From Bacillus massiliigorillae (lineage in GTDB: Bacteria > Bacillota > Bacilli > Bacillales > DSM-1321): a stretch of 64,000 bases of DNA. Positions 16,244 through 24,512 of this stretch are shown piece by piece. The notes below the pieces were generated by a model. It made no database searches, had not been told where the DNA came from, and saw only the letters and a program-made list of their open reading frames with translations. Numbering within the stretch: the first letter of the stretch is position 1; every line of letters begins with the position of its first letter. Position numbers and translations under genes: made by a program. The DNA lies in the NCBI RefSeq assembly GCF_000380245.2, contig NZ_HG428745.1, positions 7,374 through 71,373 of the forward strand, written 5' to 3'.

Positions 16244-16380
16244 ATAAGTATAAAAAGTATAAATAAAAGATACTATGATATAATTTTTAAAGCAAATTAT
16301 TTGCTCTGTTATTTAGTGAAATCCACCAAAATCGCTGTTAATTGAATTAACACTAAGAATATTTTATACTTTTTTATATA
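16244..16380. promoter_or_regulatory. Divergent sodA / SufR-like control region with mirrored AT boxes
   Basis: ATAAGTATAAAAAGTATAAAT near the SOD start is mirrored by ATTTTATACTTTTTTATA near the regulator start, about 100 bp away. Paired, oppositely oriented boxes in a divergent promoter are typical of a shared regulator site. The box sequences are AT-rich, so chance is a real alternative. Confidence 0.4.
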
Positions 16381-16445
16381 ATAAGTCTGAACAATAAGGA
16401 AAATGAGATACACTAACATCAATGATTAGAAATGAGGTGTCTACC

Positions 16446-17105
16446 TTGCAAACATCTAAACAAAGTACAAAAGAAAAAATTCTTGAGTATATAAAAAAAG
16501 AAGGATTACTTACTGTAAATGATCTTACAAAACGATTAGCTATTACAGATATGGCTGTAAGAAAGCATTTGAATATATTAGAAAAAGACCACCTTATTCA
16601 AGCAACAGAAATGAAGCAGCCGATGGGGCGGCCTCTTCAAATATTCTCATTAACTGAAAAAGGGGAACGACTATTCCCGAAGAATTATGAAAATATAAGT
16701 GTAGAATTTTTACACGATATTCAAGAGATACACGGAAAAGAATCCGTCAGCCTACTTTTTTCGAAAAGAGAGCAAAGACTAACTCAAGAATATTCCAATC
16801 GCTTAGCTCTTAAGCCCACAACCAATAAGATTGAAGAACTAGTAAAGATTCAAAACGAAAAGGGTTATATGGCTGATAGCACGCAGATTGATCATAATAC
16901 CTATGAACTAATCGAATATAATTGTCCAATTATGGCTGTAGCAAATGATTTTAAAATAGCATGTAGCTGCGAAACGGAAATGTTAAAAAACGTGCTAGAA
17001 ACACAAGAAATCAAAAGAACCTGTTGCCGTACAGATGGAGATCTTCATTGTAAATTCTTAATTACATTTCCTGACATCTCTACAAACGCAACAAAAAGAA
17101 GCTGA
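16446..17105 (+). CDS. SufR-like winged-helix regulator with Cys cluster
   Basis: The TTG at 16446, preceded by GAGGTG, is preferred over an ATG at 16422 that lacks a ribosome site; this gives 219 residues. The N-terminal winged helix (about 10-75, TVNDLTKRLAITDMAVRKHL) is followed by a regulatory domain. Cys residues sit at about 160, 173, 175, 193, 194 and 202 in YNCPIMAVANDFKIACSCE and KRTCCRTDGDLHCKF. The Cys-x12-Cys spacing and the DGDLHC ending resemble SufR-type [4Fe-4S] repressors. A redox- or iron-sensing role over the divergent SOD gene is a reasonable inference. Confidence 0.75.
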   Translation: MQTSKQSTKEKILEYIKKEGLLTVNDLTKRLAITDMAVRKHLNILEKDHLIQATEMKQPMGRPLQIFSLTEKGERLFPKNYENISVEFLHDIQEIHGKESVSLLFSKREQRLTQEYSNRLALKPTTNKIEELVKIQNEKGYMADSTQIDHNTYELIEYNCPIMAVANDFKIACSCETEMLKNVLETQEIKRTCCRTDGDLHCKFLITFPDISTNATKRS

Positions 17106-17143
17106 TAAATCATTTCTCCTGATTTGACCAGCTTCTTTTTTTA
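17097..17143. terminator. Bidirectional terminator between the SufR-like and bcr-type genes
   Basis: AGAAGCTG..AAATCA pairs with TGATTT..CAGCTTCT, followed by a long T-run; it includes the last codons of the regulator gene. Confidence 0.8.
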
Positions 17144-17153
17144 TTGTTCAACT

Positions 17154-18368
17154 TTACTTTTGCCGATGAGCCATAACAAAGTACAGAACTAATGCCAGTA
17201 TTTCCGTTACGGCAATAATAACTGCCATCGGTAGCGCTGTATGCTCTCCACCCATTCCCACAAGTGGTGCAACAATTCCGCCAAACAAAAATGATAACAA
17301 CCCTAACAAAGCTGCCGCACTACCCGCCGTCTTTTCTTGCTTTGCCATTGCTAAAGAGAATGTCGTTGTTCCAACAATACCAACACAAGATACAAGAAAA
17401 AATAAAGGAATTAATACAGCGAAGATATTTGCATTCAGAATAACTGCAACAAGCAATGCTATACCTGAAACCGCAGCAAGTGATAACCCAACTATCAACA
17501 GCTTTGTCTCTCCATAGCGTCCTGATAATCTCCCCGTAACTTGTGTGGCAATAATGATTCCTATTCCATTTATCGCAAAATACACGCTAAACATTTGTGG
17601 TGTGAAATTATATATATTTTGAAGTACAAATGGTGAACCTGCGATATAAGCAAACATAGCCGCAGTAACTAATCCTTGTGATAGCGCATATCCCATAAAC
17701 AATCGATCACACAAAATATGTCCCATGGAAATGAATGTTTGTTTCATTCCCCCTTGCAATCTTCGTTCAGGGGGAAGCGTTTCTCCTAAACTCCAAACAA
17801 CAGAAATTAGCGAAAAAACACCTATTAAACTTAAAACGAAGAAAATGCCACGCCAAGATGTTATTTCAAGCAATTGCCCTCCGGCGATTGGTGCTATGAT
17901 TGGTGCTGCTCCGTTTACCAGCATAAGTAACGCAAAAAATTTCGTTAATTCACTACCTGAATATAAATCTCGTACCATTGCTTTCGAAAGGACAATTCCT
18001 ACTGCTCCCGCTACACCTTGCAAAAAACGCAAAAAGATAAATACCCAAACAGACTGCGTGAACATACAAAGTAGCGAAGAAACAATATACAATAATAATC
18101 CTAAAATTAATGGCATACGACGACCTCTAACATCACTAATCGGACCTGCGAAAAGCTGACCTGCAGCCAATCCAATCATACAAGCTGTTAAGCTCAATTG
18201 TGCATAAGATGCCGACGTCTGTAATTCATTTGCTAGCATTGGCAGAGCTGGTAAGTACATATCCAGGCAGAAAGGGCCAAATGCCGATAAAACCCCCAAA
18301 ACGAATGCTAGCCATAAACGTCGAGAAGCACTACTCTTCATAGAAACTGTTGTAGCCATTTGTTTCAT
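17154..18368 (-). CDS. MFS multidrug exporter, Bcr/CflA subfamily
   Basis: This 404-residue protein has twelve predicted membrane segments. It carries the Bcr/CflA pattern LGVLSAFGPFCLDMYLPALP in the first segment, the MFS loop motif FAGPISDVRGRRMPLI between TM2 and TM3, and antiporter-type GVAGAVGIVLSKAMVRD. Drug/H+ antiport at the plasma membrane is the family role; the substrate is unknown. The upstream co-directional MerR gene is the probable regulator. The first Mets (MKQMATTVSM) leave the exact start open. Confidence 0.9.
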   Translation of the reverse strand: MKQMATTVSMKSSASRRLWLAFVLGVLSAFGPFCLDMYLPALPMLANELQTSASYAQLSLTACMIGLAAGQLFAGPISDVRGRRMPLILGLLLYIVSSLLCMFTQSVWVFIFLRFLQGVAGAVGIVLSKAMVRDLYSGSELTKFFALLMLVNGAAPIIAPIAGGQLLEITSWRGIFFVLSLIGVFSLISVVWSLGETLPPERRLQGGMKQTFISMGHILCDRLFMGYALSQGLVTAAMFAYIAGSPFVLQNIYNFTPQMFSVYFAINGIGIIIATQVTGRLSGRYGETKLLIVGLSLAAVSGIALLVAVILNANIFAVLIPLFFLVSCVGIVGTTTFSLAMAKQEKTAGSAAALLGLLSFLFGGIVAPLVGMGGEHTALPMAVIIAVTEILALVLYFVMAHRQK

Positions 18369-18405
18369 ACTTTTTAATCCTTTCCTGTTTTATAATGTAA
18401 ATTTA

Positions 18406-18468
18406 AAATACCTGTTACACAGTTTAAACCCTCCCACTACTGGAGAATCAACTACGTAACAGGTATTT
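18406..18468 (-). promoter_or_regulatory. 13-bp perfect inverted repeat between MerR gene and exporter gene
   Basis: AAATACCTGTTAC and GTAACAGGTATTT are separated by 37 nt and span the stop codon of the MerR gene. No T-run follows on the minus strand, so this is not a plain terminator. It could be a leader hairpin or a pair of regulator half-sites in front of the exporter gene. Confidence 0.45.
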
Positions 18469-19267
18469 GAATTTCTGTTAAATATTCATTTTCATCCTTT
18501 GATATAAATTCATCAACAATCATTCTTTCTATCGCGTCACCCCTAATCTTTAAATGATGATCTTCGATATATTTCAGCAACATATGATAGTAATGCTTGG
18601 AATCTTCACGCTTCCCATTAAAATTAATACATACATAGTCCCCCTGTGGTAACTCCATGCTACAATCCCCATCATAGTGATGATCTTCTAATAAAATAAA
18701 AACAGAACTATACTCATTAAATAGATGCTTGCTTAAATTATGGACAGAAACTGTAAGACCAACTCTTCCTATAAATAAGGATGGCTCTAAATTAAAGCTA
18801 TTTTCTAATCCCTTTAGCGTTAATTCTAACTGGTGTTCCGAGAATATATTTTCTTGTATAGCTACCATTCTTCTAGCTTCTATCTTCTTTAATTTCACTA
18901 CACCCAATTCTTTTATTTGCCTAACAGCCATTAATTCCTCTATACGATTTTGAAAACGAGTACTAATTAACTGTAGCTCCTTAATCTTCTGGTCTGTTCT
19001 CTCTTTATGGTGCTCTAATAAATGTACAAAATTCTCTAAGCTCCCCTGTTCGAATTGGGTTTTAATTTCTTTCAATGATAACCCTAGAGCCCTCAAGTAT
19101 TTTATGATATTCAATTGCTCAAACTGTTCTGTTGAATAATAACGGTAACCATTCGTTTGATTTGTTTCAATTGGTTTAAACAGTCCAATTTCATCATAAT
19201 ACCGTAATGTTTTAATTGAAATATTATGTAGCTTCGATATTTCTCCGATTGTAAAAATATTCTTCAT
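18452..19267 (-). CDS. MerR-family transcriptional regulator (BmrR/BltR type)
   Basis: The 271-residue protein has an N-terminal MerR winged helix (about 4-75, IGEISKLHNISIKTLRYYDEIG), a coiled-coil linker (about 80-120, HHKERTDQKIKELQLISTRF) and a C-terminal GyrI-like effector domain of about 150 residues. This is the architecture of drug-sensing MerR activators such as BmrR and BltR. It sits immediately upstream of the Bcr/CflA exporter in the same direction, so it probably induces that pump in response to a lipophilic or cationic compound. Confidence 0.9.
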   Translation of the reverse strand: MKNIFTIGEISKLHNISIKTLRYYDEIGLFKPIETNQTNGYRYYSTEQFEQLNIIKYLRALGLSLKEIKTQFEQGSLENFVHLLEHHKERTDQKIKELQLISTRFQNRIEELMAVRQIKELGVVKLKKIEARRMVAIQENIFSEHQLELTLKGLENSFNLEPSLFIGRVGLTVSVHNLSKHLFNEYSSVFILLEDHHYDGDCSMELPQGDYVCINFNGKREDSKHYYHMLLKYIEDHHLKIRGDAIERMIVDEFISKDENEYLTEIQIPVT

Positions 19268-19375
19268 GCCATCACCTACTTTTGCAGAATCATTATTAAT
19301 CTACTTTACAATATATTTATAACTGTAGCACTTATATATGGCTAAAAAGGTAGCTCGCTTTATTTAAAGCAGAAA

Positions 19376-19418
19376 AGAGGCTATCCAAGAGAACCTTTCT
19401 TCTCTTTAGACAGCCTCT
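19376..19418. terminator. Terminator after the capsule operon
   Basis: AGAGGCTATCCAAGAGAA and TTCTCTTTAGACAGCCTCT form a long stem with a short loop. It is a diverged member of the GGCTGTCC terminator family and lies about 20 bp after the capE stop codon. Confidence 0.75.
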
Positions 19419-19439
19419 AAACTGTAAACAATAACTCTT

Positions 19440-19610
19440 TTATTCTTTAAGACTTTCAATTAACATTAGATTACTATGATATTTAATACTCTCAACTTCA
19501 GATTTATACAAAACATCCTGATATTTAAAGTGAGACATTATAAAGAGAAAGCCTGCAATTATCACAACTGGAATTAACCCGATAGAGATTTTTATCAAAT
19601 TAGCTGTCAT
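19440..19610 (-). CDS. capE: CapE-like small membrane protein of the poly-gamma-glutamate operon
   Basis: A 56-residue frame starts at the ATG at 19610, after AAGGAGTATCCA, 18 bp downstream of capD. It has one N-terminal membrane segment (ISIGLIPVVIIAGFLFIM) and a short hydrophilic tail ending ESLKE. Position, size and single-TM topology match CapE/PgsE, the small accessory subunit needed for poly-gamma-glutamate synthesis in B. anthracis and B. subtilis. Sequence conservation in such short proteins is low, so the call rests mostly on context. Confidence 0.75.
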   Translation of the reverse strand: MTANLIKISIGLIPVVIIAGFLFIMSHFKYQDVLYKSEVESIKYHSNLMLIESLKE

Positions 19611-19628
19611 TGGATACTCCTTACTTTA

Positions 19629-21275
19629 TTACTGAACCTTCCAAGTCCCGGACCTTCGGGCATCAGCAGCTCCATAAATTTCGTGATTTTTATAATCAAT
19701 TACTAACGCTTGAACTCCCCCAAAAAACTCTGGAGAATTTTTTAACGTAACTTCATAATTATGTTTGTAAAGCTCTTTTATTTCATCATATGAAAGTTCT
19801 TTTTCTGTATAAACCATGTTATCTTCAACGAAGAATCTCGGTTGATTAATTGAATCTTGAAGTGATTCATTAAACATCAAATGACGAAGCAAAACTTCCG
19901 TTATCATTAACGGAATTCTTCTTCCACCTGGACTTCCAATTCCAATCGTTTTTTCTTCATTCCATAGCACAGTCGGTGCGGTAAATGTTCGTGATTTTTT
20001 TCCTGGCTCATGATAATTAATACTTTTCTTGTAAGTACTAAAATTACTCAAGCTATTATTAAGGAAAAAACCATTCACATAGTTACCTGATCCAAAGAAA
20101 TTACTTAATGTATTAGTTACCGAAACAACAGTACCGTCTTTATCCGTTACAACAAAGTGAGTCGTACTTACATGTTCTTCATCTTGGAATGCTTCACTAA
20201 AATCATTGCTCTTACTATAATCATCATTCGACATATCTTTCAACATTTGTTCAATATAACTAGGCTCGAGCATTTTTTGATTATTAAACTTATAAAACTT
20301 TGGATCACCATTATATTTTAGTCGATCCATATATGTTCGATTTGTTATTTGACCTATCTTATGAATATAATCAGCTGAATTATTAGTTGGTGCTTCTATA
20401 TTCATTAACTCTGCCATCATTAAAGATTGGATTAAAGTCGTGCCAGAAAACGGAGGTGGAGCTGATACTACATTGTAATCAAGAAACTTACCATATACTG
20501 GTTTTCTTTCGACTACCTCATAATTTCGTATATCTTCTTGCTGTATCCCACTCACATTTTTAACAATTTGATTTTCTATGAATGATTCATAAAATACTTC
20601 TGCACCATTTCTTTGCAAATTCTTTAAAGTAGTCGCTAATTCTTGTTGTTTTAAATTGGTTCCAGCCTCAAGTACTTTTCCTTCTGGAAAGAATGTAGCT
20701 AGCTTTTCAATTGGTAATCTAAATTGAGCTTTAGAAAGCCTTTTAACTAGTGTGTTATCCACAATAAAACCTTCTTCAGCTAGCTTTACAGATGGTGCAA
20801 GTAAATCAGCCAATTGCATAGAACCGAATTTTTCATGAACGGTTTCCATACCACGTACAAAACCAGGCATACCTATAGTACTTTCATTAGCTTGGGATGA
20901 TTGCGGACTCGTTTCTCGATAATCAAAAAAAGTAGCATCTTCTTTGTTTTTCGGAACAATTAGCATTCCGCCGCCACCACCAATTCCCGAACCATATGGT
21001 TCAACTACACCAAGTGCATATGAAACGGCTACTGCAGCGTCTACGGCATTTCCTCCCGCTTCCAAAACTTCCATACCCACTTCTACAGCTAGTTTATTAG
21101 AAGAACTAACTCCGTAGCTCTTATTCTCTTCTATTGTTTTACTACTTTCAAAACCATTGAACACCTTGAATAATTTTCCACCTTTTTGTTGATCAACTTT
21201 TTGAATAACCACTACACCAATAACCAATAAACTTAATAGAATTACAACAACCAGAACAATTTTTTTCTTCATCAT
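19629..21275 (-). CDS. capD: CapD: gamma-glutamyltransferase that anchors or depolymerises the PGA capsule
   Basis: This 548-residue gamma-glutamyltranspeptidase-family protein has SGIGGGGGMLIV near 96-107, APPPFSGTTLIQ near 272-283, STTHFVVTD at 370-378 and IGIGSPGGRRIP. Thr371, the first Thr of TTHF, is the expected self-cleaving nucleophile. NTLSNFFGSGNY and RSRTFTAPTVLW match the CapD branch rather than general GGTs. In B. anthracis, CapD attaches poly-D-glutamate to peptidoglycan and trims it. The N-terminus is a membrane anchor (about 5-26) with no Cys, so it is not a lipoprotein. The start overlaps the capA stop (ATGA), implying translational coupling. Confidence 0.9.
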   Translation of the reverse strand: MMKKKIVLVVVILLSLLVIGVVVIQKVDQQKGGKLFKVFNGFESSKTIEENKSYGVSSSNKLAVEVGMEVLEAGGNAVDAAVAVSYALGVVEPYGSGIGGGGGMLIVPKNKEDATFFDYRETSPQSSQANESTIGMPGFVRGMETVHEKFGSMQLADLLAPSVKLAEEGFIVDNTLVKRLSKAQFRLPIEKLATFFPEGKVLEAGTNLKQQELATTLKNLQRNGAEVFYESFIENQIVKNVSGIQQEDIRNYEVVERKPVYGKFLDYNVVSAPPPFSGTTLIQSLMMAELMNIEAPTNNSADYIHKIGQITNRTYMDRLKYNGDPKFYKFNNQKMLEPSYIEQMLKDMSNDDYSKSNDFSEAFQDEEHVSTTHFVVTDKDGTVVSVTNTLSNFFGSGNYVNGFFLNNSLSNFSTYKKSINYHEPGKKSRTFTAPTVLWNEEKTIGIGSPGGRRIPLMITEVLLRHLMFNESLQDSINQPRFFVEDNMVYTEKELSYDEIKELYKHNYEVTLKNSPEFFGGVQALVIDYKNHEIYGAADARRSGTWKVQ

Positions 21276-22426
21276 TGTTTTTCTAACATTTCATTGTAGT
21301 CAACTGAAAATGTTAGCTTTCCATCCTTTTCAGTGAAGTTAATAGTATCTGGTGATTCTTTCGTTAAACGTTTAAAGATTTTCTTCTTATGATAGAAATC
21401 ATTACTTTTTAATGGGGTAGGAGTAGCTTCCTTAATAAGTAAAGGGGTAATTTCAAAATTAGCTATACCATTTGCATCTAATTTATATTGAACGATGGCT
21501 GATTCTCTAGTAGATGACCACCCTTGGTCAAAAATAAAATTACCTAAGCTATAAAAAATAATTGTATTGTTATAGCGATCAATTGACTGCAGAACGTGAG
21601 GATGACTACCTACAATGATATCTGCTCCAGCATGTGAAATAGCTTTTGCTAATGCTTTTTGTCTAGGTGAAGCTGATGTTTCATATTCTTGTCCCCAATG
21701 AACATTTACAATAACTAAATCTGCATTTTTTTTCGCTTCATTAATAAGAGGTATAAAGATTTCTGGCTTTGCAGCTAGGACGCCGGGTGTATTGATTGTG
21801 GCTCTTGAACCATCAACATATGAATCAGTAAAGCCAAGTGTTGCAATAACATTTCCTTTTATAGTTTGGTAATCTATTAATTTAGCTCCTTCTTCATGCT
21901 CACCGGCTCCAACCATAGCTAGATTTTGTCCTTGGAAGGCCTTTAAAGTAGCTAATACGCCTTCTGATGAATAATCCATTTGGTGGTTATTAGCTAAATT
22001 TAGAACAGAAAAATTTTGATTTTTTAAAGCGCTTAAAGAATCTTCTTTCGTATATAAATGAATCTTCTTATCCTGCTTTGTATATTGTTCAGGATTATCT
22101 AATATTGGATGTTCAAAATTCCCTGTTACATAATCAGAATTACGAAAATACTGATTTACATGACGGAATAGAAACTCATATCCACTTCGATTAACTATAT
22201 TTTCAACATGACGACCGAACATAATGTCTCCAACCATTGTTGCAGTAATTACATTGTCATCTTTTTCACTAACAGCAGAGACTATAGATCTACGATCCAT
22301 CCACGTCAATGCAAGCATGAGACATATACATGCAATAGTAACAATCCATACATATTTATGCGTCCATTTTTTCGATTTCTTTGTAAAACGAAGTATTTTT
22401 TCTTTGAAGTTTAATTTTTTTTTCAT
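21272..22426 (-). CDS. capA: CapA: poly-gamma-glutamate export/synthesis protein
   Basis: The ATG at 22426 is chosen because AAGGTG lies 6-7 nt upstream; a GTG at 22435 is possible. The 384-residue product has a basic cytoplasmic tail, one membrane segment (about 25-45) and a large extracellular metallophosphatase-like CapA domain. Motifs are MVGDIMFGRHVE, LNLANNHQMDYS, VNVHWGQEYE, DIIVGSHPHVLQ and SLGNFIFDQGW. CapA/PgsA works with CapB, CapC and CapE in polymerising and moving the polyglutamate chain to the surface. It is the third gene of the operon. Confidence 0.92.
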   Translation of the reverse strand: MKKKLNFKEKILRFTKKSKKWTHKYVWIVTIACICLMLALTWMDRRSIVSAVSEKDDNVITATMVGDIMFGRHVENIVNRSGYEFLFRHVNQYFRNSDYVTGNFEHPILDNPEQYTKQDKKIHLYTKEDSLSALKNQNFSVLNLANNHQMDYSSEGVLATLKAFQGQNLAMVGAGEHEEGAKLIDYQTIKGNVIATLGFTDSYVDGSRATINTPGVLAAKPEIFIPLINEAKKNADLVIVNVHWGQEYETSASPRQKALAKAISHAGADIIVGSHPHVLQSIDRYNNTIIFYSLGNFIFDQGWSSTRESAIVQYKLDANGIANFEITPLLIKEATPTPLKSNDFYHKKKIFKRLTKESPDTINFTEKDGKLTFSVDYNEMLEKQ

Positions 22427-22436
22427 GTTATACACC

Positions 22437-22886
22437 TTAGAATAAATTATAAATAAGCATTAAACAGAACGTTGCTCCACTAATCAATAACGTACTACCA
22501 TAGGTAACTAGTAAACCTTGTCTTTGAATTGTATTTGCAATTAACCCAGGTACAATTACACCAATTCCTCGGAATTCATAAATTTCAAATGGCATAATTG
22601 GATAAAAATAATCAAAAATTAATTTAAGAATTATTCCCACTGTGAGCATGGCTGCAAACTTTCGACGACCGTATAAAATAACAACTTTTGATATACCATA
22701 CGTTACAATTAAATAGGTTAATAAACTAATAACGATAATCATAAGCATCATTGCAGGTTGGTCAAATACTAATCCTAAATAACCCGGTACAACCAAACCA
22801 GCAGGCACTATACCTGTTTTTTCAGTAAACAATAAACTTAATAACACGCCCAATATAAGAGCTACATATAAATCCGTTCCAAACAT
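22437..22886 (-). CDS. capC: CapC: poly-gamma-glutamate synthase membrane subunit
   Basis: The 149-residue protein is almost entirely hydrophobic, with four to five membrane segments, and begins MFGTDLYVALILGVLLSLLF. GIVPAGLVVPGYLGLVFDQP is the conserved CapC/PgsC loop. Length equals that of known PgsC proteins. With CapB it forms the membrane-bound synthase. It lies 11 bp after capB and about 10 bp before capA. Confidence 0.95.
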   Translation of the reverse strand: MFGTDLYVALILGVLLSLLFTEKTGIVPAGLVVPGYLGLVFDQPAMMLMIIVISLLTYLIVTYGISKVVILYGRRKFAAMLTVGIILKLIFDYFYPIMPFEIYEFRGIGVIVPGLIANTIQRQGLLVTYGSTLLISGATFCLMLIYNLF

Positions 22887-22897
22887 TCAATCTCACC

Positions 22898-24085
22898 CTA
22901 ACTTGCTTTCTCTACAAATTTAATTTCTTCTATTTCTTCAATTAAAGGCTCTGCAGCACCATGAATATTTCCAACACCATATATCATGCGATTTGGTATT
23001 TGCGGCATAAGTTGACTGTATATTTCTTCTGTCGTTTGATTTTCAAGATTCATAAGTTTTTCTGCTGGAATTAAGCCATCATTATATGCCTTTACGATAG
23101 GAGATGTAGTTTCACCTATTAACACTAAAATAGCGCAAGGAATGTAAGGAAGTACGTCCTTAGCAAATTGTTCAGTACGATCTACACGGTCAGGGCGACA
23201 ATTCATAATAACGATGGGATTCTCTACAGGATATCCAATCTCCCCAACCCTTTCCCAAATACGAAGTGTTGATGACGCATCGTTCGCTGCAAATCCATTA
23301 ACGAAGTAAGAAACTGCCCCCGGTTGCCCAAACTTCTTAATTTTCATAGCACCTGGATCTGGATGAGCGTTTAGCATACCTCTAAATGCAATATCTTCAG
23401 GAATATCTAATGCTTTTGCAACACCTAACGCAAGAGCTGCATTATCAGGGAAAACCATATAATCAAATTCTCTTAAATAAGCATCTGTAATACGGTCATT
23501 ATCTGCAACAATAACTTCAGTTCCTCTTTCACGTGCCACTTGCTTAAAATATTCTAAGTACGGGGATTCAATTGTAACTAGATATCCATTATGTGGTATT
23601 GTAGCGATAAATGCTTCAGCAACTTCATCAAGAGTAGGCCCCATAACATCCATATGATCTTCTAGAACATTAACAATTACACCAATATTGGCTTGAACCA
23701 TTTTCTCTTGATAGGTAATTTGATAATCAGGATTAACCGCCATACATTCACTAATTAAGGCTTCAACTCCCATATGTGCAGCTTTCGCCACTACCTTTCT
23801 TTGTTCTCCTATATTCGGACCTTCCTTACGTCTAATAATTGGTTCTTCCTCTTTTTGATTCCAATAAATAATCCTAGCCGATGTTCCAGTTGTTTTCCCC
23901 ATTGTTTTATAACTGGCTTCTTTCACAATTCCTGTAATAAGCCTTGTCACAGTTGACTTACCTCGGATTCCATTAACATTTACTCGAATTTTAATCGAAT
24001 CTATATTCTTTTGATGATTTCTTTGCTCTATAACTCCGTAAATAATAAATAAAAGTACAGAAATCAAGATGACTATTAATTCCAT
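22898..24085 (-). CDS. capB: CapB: poly-gamma-glutamate synthase (ligase subunit)
   Basis: This 395-residue ATP-dependent amide ligase related to Mur ligases has an N-terminal membrane anchor (about 1-17). NGIRGKSTVTRLI near 38-50 is the ATP-binding loop, and NVLEDHMDVMGPT, NGFAANDASSTLRIWER and MNCRPDRVDRTEQF are conserved CapB/PgsB stretches. Length is close to that of B. subtilis PgsB. It is the first gene of the capBCADE operon, started from an ATG after AAGGAG. Whether D- or L-glutamate is polymerised cannot be read from the sequence. Confidence 0.95.
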   Translation of the reverse strand: MELIVILISVLLFIIYGVIEQRNHQKNIDSIKIRVNVNGIRGKSTVTRLITGIVKEASYKTMGKTTGTSARIIYWNQKEEEPIIRRKEGPNIGEQRKVVAKAAHMGVEALISECMAVNPDYQITYQEKMVQANIGVIVNVLEDHMDVMGPTLDEVAEAFIATIPHNGYLVTIESPYLEYFKQVARERGTEVIVADNDRITDAYLREFDYMVFPDNAALALGVAKALDIPEDIAFRGMLNAHPDPGAMKIKKFGQPGAVSYFVNGFAANDASSTLRIWERVGEIGYPVENPIVIMNCRPDRVDRTEQFAKDVLPYIPCAILVLIGETTSPIVKAYNDGLIPAEKLMNLENQTTEEIYSQLMPQIPNRMIYGVGNIHGAAEPLIEEIEEIKFVEKAS

Positions 24086-24212
24086 TGAAATAGTGCTCCT
24101 TATTATATTGAAATATTATTTTTTGGAATATCGATTTATCAAAATAGTTTGAAATTTTTCTAATTCAAAATAATTTTTTAAATTCTTCACAAATCTCACA
24201 CGCAATCACCAT

Positions 24213-24240
24213 CTTATATAAGAGTTCGCTTCCAGGTCAA
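24213..24240 (-). promoter_or_regulatory. Candidate sigma-A promoter of the cap operon
   Basis: On the minus strand TTGACC and TATAAG are spaced 16 nt apart, about 130 bp before the capB start. The rest of 24086-24446 is AT-rich with no gene; no AtxA/AcpA-type regulator gene is in the window. Confidence 0.45.
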
Positions 24241-24446
24241 TGCAATTCTAAATCCGCAAAATAGTTTATAAATAGCAAATTTTAAATTTTCTTTTTCAAT
24301 CTTCGAATGTTCTCTCTACATGTATAGGTATGTTGATTATTTTTAGCTGTAATGGCGCTATTAAAATATTTTTTTAATATTTAAATATAATTATTTTCAC
24401 CCATTTTCACCATTTATATCCTTCACAAATCCTTCTTTTTTGCACA

Positions 24447-24498
24447 AAAAAAACGCTCCAATAATTGAGTAACAACTCATTTTGGAACGGTCTTTTTT
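24447..24498 (-). terminator. Terminator between the SLH-NlpC gene and the cap operon
   Basis: On the minus strand, CGTTCCAAAATGAGT pairs with ACTCAATTATTGGAGCG and is followed by TTTTTTT. It isolates the capsule operon from the gene upstream. Confidence 0.75.
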
Positions 24499-24512
24499 TA
24501 TTTATCTTCTAT

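Noticed and set aside
19440..24085. Idea that the window is a B. anthracis pXO2 fragment
   Set aside because: Flanks carry chromosomal-type genes (pgi, yug-like block, sod, roc genes), and CapD differs from the anthrax protein in its N-terminal anchor.
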